Below, in pieces: positions 60,268 through 64,000 of a stretch of 64,000 nucleotides of DNA. Made by a program: the position numbers and the translations under genes. Origin of the DNA: Virgisporangium aurantiacum (lineage in GTDB: Bacteria > Actinomycetota > Actinomycetes > Mycobacteriales > Micromonosporaceae); contig NZ_BOPG01000056.1 in the NCBI RefSeq assembly GCF_016863635.1, positions 1-64,000 on the forward strand, given 5' to 3'. Numbering within the stretch: the first letter of the stretch is position 1; the number at the start of each line of letters is the position of its first letter. A model generated the notes under the pieces. The model was not told where the DNA came from and did not search any database. It was given only the letters and a program-made list of their open reading frames with translations.

Positions 60268-61116
60268 GTGACCGATCGGATCCCGCCCGCCGTGTGGCTG
60301 GTCGCGAGCGCGGTCTTCCACTACCTCGGCCCGGCGTTCGCGGTGCTGCTGTTCGCCCACATCGACGCGCTGGGCGTCGCGTGGTTGCGGATCGCCTCGG
60401 CCGCCGTGGTGTTCGCCGCGTGGCGCCGCCCGTGGCGGGTGTGGCGTCGGGTCGACCGGAGAGCCGTCGTGGCCTGGGGCGTGGTGCTGGCGGTGATGAA
60501 CAGCGTGTTCTACCTGGCCATCGACCGGCTGCCGCTGGGCACCGTGGCGGCGATCGAGTTCCTGCCGGTGATCGCGCTGGCGGCGGTGGCCGCCCGCACC
60601 CCCCGCAACGGCGCCGCGCTCGCCCTCGCCGTGGCGGGCGTCTACCTGCTCACCGACGTACGCCTGGTCGGTGAGCCGCTCGGCTTCGCGTTCGCGGCCG
60701 CGAACGCGGTGCTGTTCGCGCTCTACATCATGCTGGGTCACCGGATCGCCAACGGCGCGGGCGCCGCCGGGATCGACGGCCTGGCCCTGGCCATGCTGGT
60801 GGCCGCCGTGGTGGCGCTGCCCGTCGGCCTGACCGACGCCGCGCCCGCGTTCACCGATCCGCTCCTGCTGGCGGCGGCCGTCGGGGTCGGTGTGTGCTCG
60901 TCGGTGATCCCGTACGTGTGCGACCAGGCGGCGATGGCGCGGGTGCCGAGGGCCACCTACGCGCTGATGGTGGCCCTCCTGCCCGCGACCGCGACGGTGA
61001 TCGGCGTGCTGGTCCTCGCCCAGGTTCCGACGGTGCCCGAACTGGCCGGCGTCGCCCTGGTGGTCGCCGGCGTGGCCCTCCACCGCTCCCGCACCGAGCC
61101 CACTAGCCGAAGTTGA
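60268..61116 (+). CDS. EamA/RhtA-family amino-acid or metabolite exporter
   Basis: 282 residues, ten hydrophobic helices in two EamA halves (about 5-135 and 140-275). P-L-G-T-V-A-A-I-E-F-L-P near 95 resembles RhtA-type exporters. GTG 60268 is used; ATG 60235 is possible. Divergent from the Lrp regulator, a classical exporter arrangement. It overlaps the dehydrogenase gene by 14 bases, convergently. Confidence 0.83.
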   Translation: MTDRIPPAVWLVASAVFHYLGPAFAVLLFAHIDALGVAWLRIASAAVVFAAWRRPWRVWRRVDRRAVVAWGVVLAVMNSVFYLAIDRLPLGTVAAIEFLPVIALAAVAARTPRNGAALALAVAGVYLLTDVRLVGEPLGFAFAAANAVLFALYIMLGHRIANGAGAAGIDGLALAMLVAAVVALPVGLTDAAPAFTDPLLLAAAVGVGVCSSVIPYVCDQAAMARVPRATYALMVALLPATATVIGVLVLAQVPTVPELAGVALVVAGVALHRSRTEPTSRS

Positions 61117-62614
61117 CGCCCTGGGCCAGTGGCAGTTCGCGCGAGTAGTTGACGGTGTTGGTGGCCCGGCGCATGTAGCCGCGCCAGGCGTCGGAGCCGG
61201 ACTCGCGGCCGCCGCCGGTGTTCTTCTCGCCGCCGAACGCGCCGCCGATCTCGGCGCCGGAGGTGCCGATGTTGACGTTGACGATCCCGCAGTCGCTGCC
61301 GTCGGCGGCGAGGAACTGCTCGGCCTCGCGCTGGTCGGTGGTGAAGATCGAGGACGAAAGGCCTTGCGGGACGCCGTTGTGCAGCGCCACCGCCTCCTCG
61401 AACGTGTTGTACGTCAACACGTACAGGATCGGCGCGAACGTCTCCCGTTGCACGAGCGCGGTCTGCGCGGGCATCCGCACCAGCGCCGGACGCACGTAGT
61501 AGCCGTCGCCCACGACGTCGACCCGCTCGCCACCGGTGACCACCGTGCCGCCGTCGGCGGCGGCGGCGCTCAGCGCGTCCTGCATGCTCGTGAACGCGGA
61601 CGCGGAGATGAGCGGACCGACCAGCGTGCCCTCGGCGAACGGATCCCCCACCGGCAGGCGGGCGTAGACGGCCGCGATCCGCGACACCAGTTCCTCGGCG
61701 CGGCTCTCGTGGACGATGACGCGGCGCATCGTGGTGCAGCGCTGGCCCGCGGTGCCGGCCGCGGCGAACACGATGCCGCGCACGGCCAGGTCGAGGTCGG
61801 CCGACGGCGTGACGATCGCGGCGTTGTTCCCGCCGAGTTCGAGGATCAGCCGGCCGAAGCGGGCCGCGACGCGCGGCGCCACCTCGCCGCCCATGCGCTC
61901 CGACCCGGTGGCGCTGACCACCGGCACGCGGCGGTCGTCGAGCAGCGGCGCGGCGGCCTCGGCGTCGCCGACCACGAGCACGTTGAGGTTTTCGGGCGCG
62001 CCGCACTCGGCGGCCGCGCGGGCGAGCAGCGCGCTGCAGGCGTGCGACGTCAACGGCGTCAGCTCCGACGCCTTCCACACCACGGAGTTGCCGCACACCA
62101 ACGCCAGCGCGGTGTTCCACGACCACACCGCGGCGGGGAAGTTGAACGCGGAGATGACGGCGACGACGCCGATCGGGTGCCACGTCTCCATCAGCCGGTG
62201 GCCGGGCCGCTCGGACGGCATCGTGCGGCCCTGCAACTGCCGCGACAGGCCGACCGCGTAGTCGCAGATGTCGACCATCTCCTGGATCTCGCCCAGCGCC
62301 TCCGACCGGATCTTCCCGACCTCGACACCGACGAGGTCGGCGAGGTCGGCCTTGTGCTCGGTGAGCAGCTCGCCGAACCGCTTGACGAGCGCGCCACGGA
62401 CCGGCGCGGGCACCGTCCGCCAGGTGAGGAACGCCTCGTGCGCCTTGCCGATCGCGTCGGTGACGGCCGCGGCGTCGGCGGCGGGGACGGGGAACAGCTC
62501 CTCCCCCGTCACGGGGGTGCGGGCCAGCACGGTTCGGCCGCCCGAGAGCACAGCCGCCGGCAGGTCGACGCCGCAGCGCTTCAATGCGGCGCGGGCGCGT
62601 TCAGCGAGTTCCAT
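61103..62614 (-). CDS. pcd: L-piperidine-6-carboxylate dehydrogenase (ALDH7-type)
   Basis: 503 residues. Aldehyde dehydrogenase with general base Glu in L-E-L-G-G-N-N-A-A near residue 255 and catalytic Cys in G-T-A-G-Q-R-C-T-T-M-R-R near 290. The ALDH7 signature N-I-G-T-S-G-A-E-I-G-G-A-F-G-G near 460 and overall length fit piperidine-6-carboxylate/alpha-aminoadipic semialdehyde dehydrogenase of lysine breakdown. A lysine 6-aminotransferase, its usual partner, is not seen nearby. Confidence 0.88.
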   Translation of the reverse strand: MELAERARAALKRCGVDLPAAVLSGGRTVLARTPVTGEELFPVPAADAAAVTDAIGKAHEAFLTWRTVPAPVRGALVKRFGELLTEHKADLADLVGVEVGKIRSEALGEIQEMVDICDYAVGLSRQLQGRTMPSERPGHRLMETWHPIGVVAVISAFNFPAAVWSWNTALALVCGNSVVWKASELTPLTSHACSALLARAAAECGAPENLNVLVVGDAEAAAPLLDDRRVPVVSATGSERMGGEVAPRVAARFGRLILELGGNNAAIVTPSADLDLAVRGIVFAAAGTAGQRCTTMRRVIVHESRAEELVSRIAAVYARLPVGDPFAEGTLVGPLISASAFTSMQDALSAAAADGGTVVTGGERVDVVGDGYYVRPALVRMPAQTALVQRETFAPILYVLTYNTFEEAVALHNGVPQGLSSSIFTTDQREAEQFLAADGSDCGIVNVNIGTSGAEIGGAFGGEKNTGGGRESGSDAWRGYMRRATNTVNYSRELPLAQGVNFG

Positions 62615-62639
62615 TTGCCCATTCTGGCAGCATGACCGG

Positions 62640-63254
62640 GTGACCGAAGATCTTCTCGCCGCCGCCCGGGCGGCGGACGGGTTCATGCCCGACGACGAGG
62701 GCACGGCCCTGTACGCCGCGGCCCGCGACGCGATCGCCGGACCGCTGCTGGAGGTCGGCAGCTACCTGGGAAAGTCGACGCTGTACCTGGCCGCCGCCGC
62801 CCGTGAGCGCGGCGGCGTGGTGGTGACCGTCGACCACCACCGCGGGTCGGAGGAGCACCAGCCGGGCTGGGAGTACCACGATCCGTCGCTCGTGGACGTC
62901 TCGGTCGGGCGGATCGACACGCTGCCCGGATTCCGGCGCACGATCGCGACAGCCGGTGCGGAGGACGTGGTGGTCGCGGTGGTGGCGAAGGGTGAGACGC
63001 TGGCCGCGCTCTGGGCCCGTCCCCTCGCTCTGGTCTTTCTCGACGGCAGCCACACCGACGAATCGGCGCAGCGCGACTACGCCTGCTGGACCCCGCATCT
63101 GGCCGCCGGCGGCGTGCTGGCGATCCACGACGTGTTCCCCGACCCCGCTGACGGCGGGCAGGCGCCATACCGCATCTACGTAAAAGCGTTGAAGTCAGGT
63201 GATTTCACCGAAGTACGGGGTTGCGGCTCGCTGCGCCTGATGCGGAAGATGTGA
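62640..63254 (+). CDS. Class I SAM-dependent methyltransferase
   Basis: 204 residues. SAM motif L-L-E-V-G-S-Y-L-G-K-S-T near residue 37, acidic residue in V-V-T-V-D-H-H near 60, and F-L-D-G-S-H-T near 135, as in the TylF/rhamnosyl-type and other small O-methyltransferases (PF13578). Probable product modification of a small molecule or wall sugar; not certain. GTG start 62640. The next gene begins four bases on. Confidence 0.83.
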   Translation: MTEDLLAAARAADGFMPDDEGTALYAAARDAIAGPLLEVGSYLGKSTLYLAAAARERGGVVVTVDHHRGSEEHQPGWEYHDPSLVDVSVGRIDTLPGFRRTIATAGAEDVVVAVVAKGETLAALWARPLALVFLDGSHTDESAQRDYACWTPHLAAGGVLAIHDVFPDPADGGQAPYRIYVKALKSGDFTEVRGCGSLRLMRKM

Positions 63255-63257
63255 CCC

Positions 63258-64000
63258 GTGCCTAACCCACTGGCCTGGCGCCCGACCCGATCGCTCGCCG
63301 ACGAGTTCTCACCGCGGGCCAACAGCATCGGGCTCCTCCGCCTGCTGCTCGCCGTCTCGGTGCTCGTGGCGCACGCGGGCCCCCTCGGGTACGGCCTGGC
63401 CAACTACGGCTTCGCGTTCACCCGGGGCCAGCTCGACTTCGGCGGGCTCGGCGTGTACGGCTTCTTCATCCTGTCGGGGTTCCTGATCACGGCGAGCGGT
63501 ATGCGGTTCAGCCTGCCGCGGTACGCCTGGCACCGGTTCCTGCGGATCTTTCCCGGGTACTGGGTGTGCCTGGTGGTGATGGCCTGCGTTCTGCTGCCGA
63601 TCGTCTCGTTGTACGAGCGCGGCACGCTCGCCGGGTTCTGGACGCACCCGAACGGCCCGTTCGACTACGTGTGGCGCAACCTGATCACCGTCCAGAACCA
63701 GTTCACGATCTCCGGGCTGATGTCCGGCAACCCGAGCGGCGGCGCCGTCAACGGGTCGCTGTGGACACTCCTGTACGAGCTGATGTGCTACGCGATGGTC
63801 GGCATCCTCGCGTGGACCGCCGTGCTGCGGCGCACCCCGCGCCTGGTGGCCCTCATGACGGCGGTCGTCTACCTGTTCGTCGTGAGCGACTGGGTGCGGC
63901 AGCTCCCGGTGCCCAACACGTGGTTGTACCGGCGCGGCGACATCGGCCCGTACCCGGTTCTCGGCGTGTTCTCGGTGAACTCCGTGCTCTTCCTCGGGCT
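63258..64000 (+). CDS. Acyltransferase 3 family membrane protein (3' end beyond window)
   Basis: The reading frame from GTG 63258 stays open to the window edge, 247 residues. Hydrophobic helices alternate with conserved motifs: R-L-L-L-A-V-S-V-L-V-A-H near 30 (catalytic His), F-F-I-L-S-G-F-L-I-T near 70, R-I-F-P-G-Y-W near 95 and N-G-S-L-W-T-L-L-Y-E near 165. These mark acyltransferases that acetylate polysaccharides or glycolipids (OafA group). Likely in one unit with the preceding methyltransferase; both could decorate an envelope glycan. Confidence 0.87.
   Translation, partial: MPNPLAWRPTRSLADEFSPRANSIGLLRLLLAVSVLVAHAGPLGYGLANYGFAFTRGQLDFGGLGVYGFFILSGFLITASGMRFSLPRYAWHRFLRIFPGYWVCLVVMACVLLPIVSLYERGTLAGFWTHPNGPFDYVWRNLITVQNQFTISGLMSGNPSGGAVNGSLWTLLYELMCYAMVGILAWTAVLRRTPRLVALMTAVVYLFVVSDWVRQLPVPNTWLYRRGDIGPYPVLGVFSVNSVLFLG

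Overview
The window is about 72% GC, uses GTG and TTG starts freely, and has many overlapping start/stop codons, LacI/GntR/TetR regulators, YfbK-type lipoprotein, DasR/NgcEFG-type amino-sugar genes and DUF574-type methyltransferase. All of this points to a soil-type mycelial or sporangial actinomycete (Actinomycetota). Several genes start directly after a TANNNT -10 box, which also fits. The genus cannot be fixed from the sequence alone. No rRNA, tRNA, CRISPR array, transposase or integrase was seen.

Layout. (1) 1-10.4 kb looks like a defence and stress island. It opens with a tightly coupled three-gene cassette: a RecB/Cas4-like PD-(D/E)XK nuclease with a probable Fe-S cluster, a protein of unknown family, and an SF1 helicase. 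Next come a 2H phosphoesterase, a TerD-TerA fusion and a PPOX flavoprotein, then a type III restriction-modification pair on the minus strand. Its Mod looks intact, but its Res stops before the usual C-terminal nuclease domain. (2) 10.4-16.4 kb: S41 peptidase with TPR, a helical unknown, RtcB RNA ligase, a SpoU methyltransferase, a GNAT, and a 58-residue small gene with a strong ribosome binding site. (3) 16.6-24.7 kb: ordinary chromosomal genes (YfbK-type lipoprotein, SDR, DUF4190 protein, PP2C phosphatase, membrane protein, methyltransferase, TetR, P450, enoyl-CoA hydratase, RsbW-like kinase). (4) 24.7-31.4 kb: a LacI-controlled sugar locus with a secreted propeller-type glycosidase, an FAD oxidoreductase and an ABC importer that has no ATPase gene. 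(5) 31.4-38.1 kb: a NarL-type two-component pair, membrane protein, PQQ-propeller protein, mini-GntR regulator and a sensor kinase with doubled Sensor domains.

(6) 38.1-55 kb is a coherent chitin and peptidoglycan amino-sugar island. A DasR-like regulator overlaps nagZ, followed by a SIS isomerase/deaminase, murQ, a ROK kinase and nagA, all co-directional. A secreted CBM2-GH18 chitinase lies just upstream of the regulator, and an ngcEFG importer with an RpiR-type regulator lies further on. Two DasR-type (dre-like) palindromes sit at the chitinase promoter and before the SIS-murQ-ROK-nagA part. Chitin fragments would be cut outside, imported by NgcEFG, and merged with recycled wall sugars through NagZ, MurQ, ROK kinase, NagA and the SIS protein. 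A Tex protein with an unusually long Gly/Arg-rich tail is embedded here. (7) 55-64 kb: MobA-like nucleotidyltransferase, a PAP2-GT87 fusion, SthA transhydrogenase, thioesterase, GNAT, an Lrp regulator divergent from an EamA exporter, piperidine-6-carboxylate dehydrogenase, a methyltransferase and the start of an acyltransferase-3.

The intergenic spaces carry a family of palindromic elements built on GATCTTGCAGTTGTG or GATCTTGGACT. A second signal, TCCACTGTGGA, is scattered mainly inside genes. Statements about families come from recognising motifs by eye; no database search was possible.
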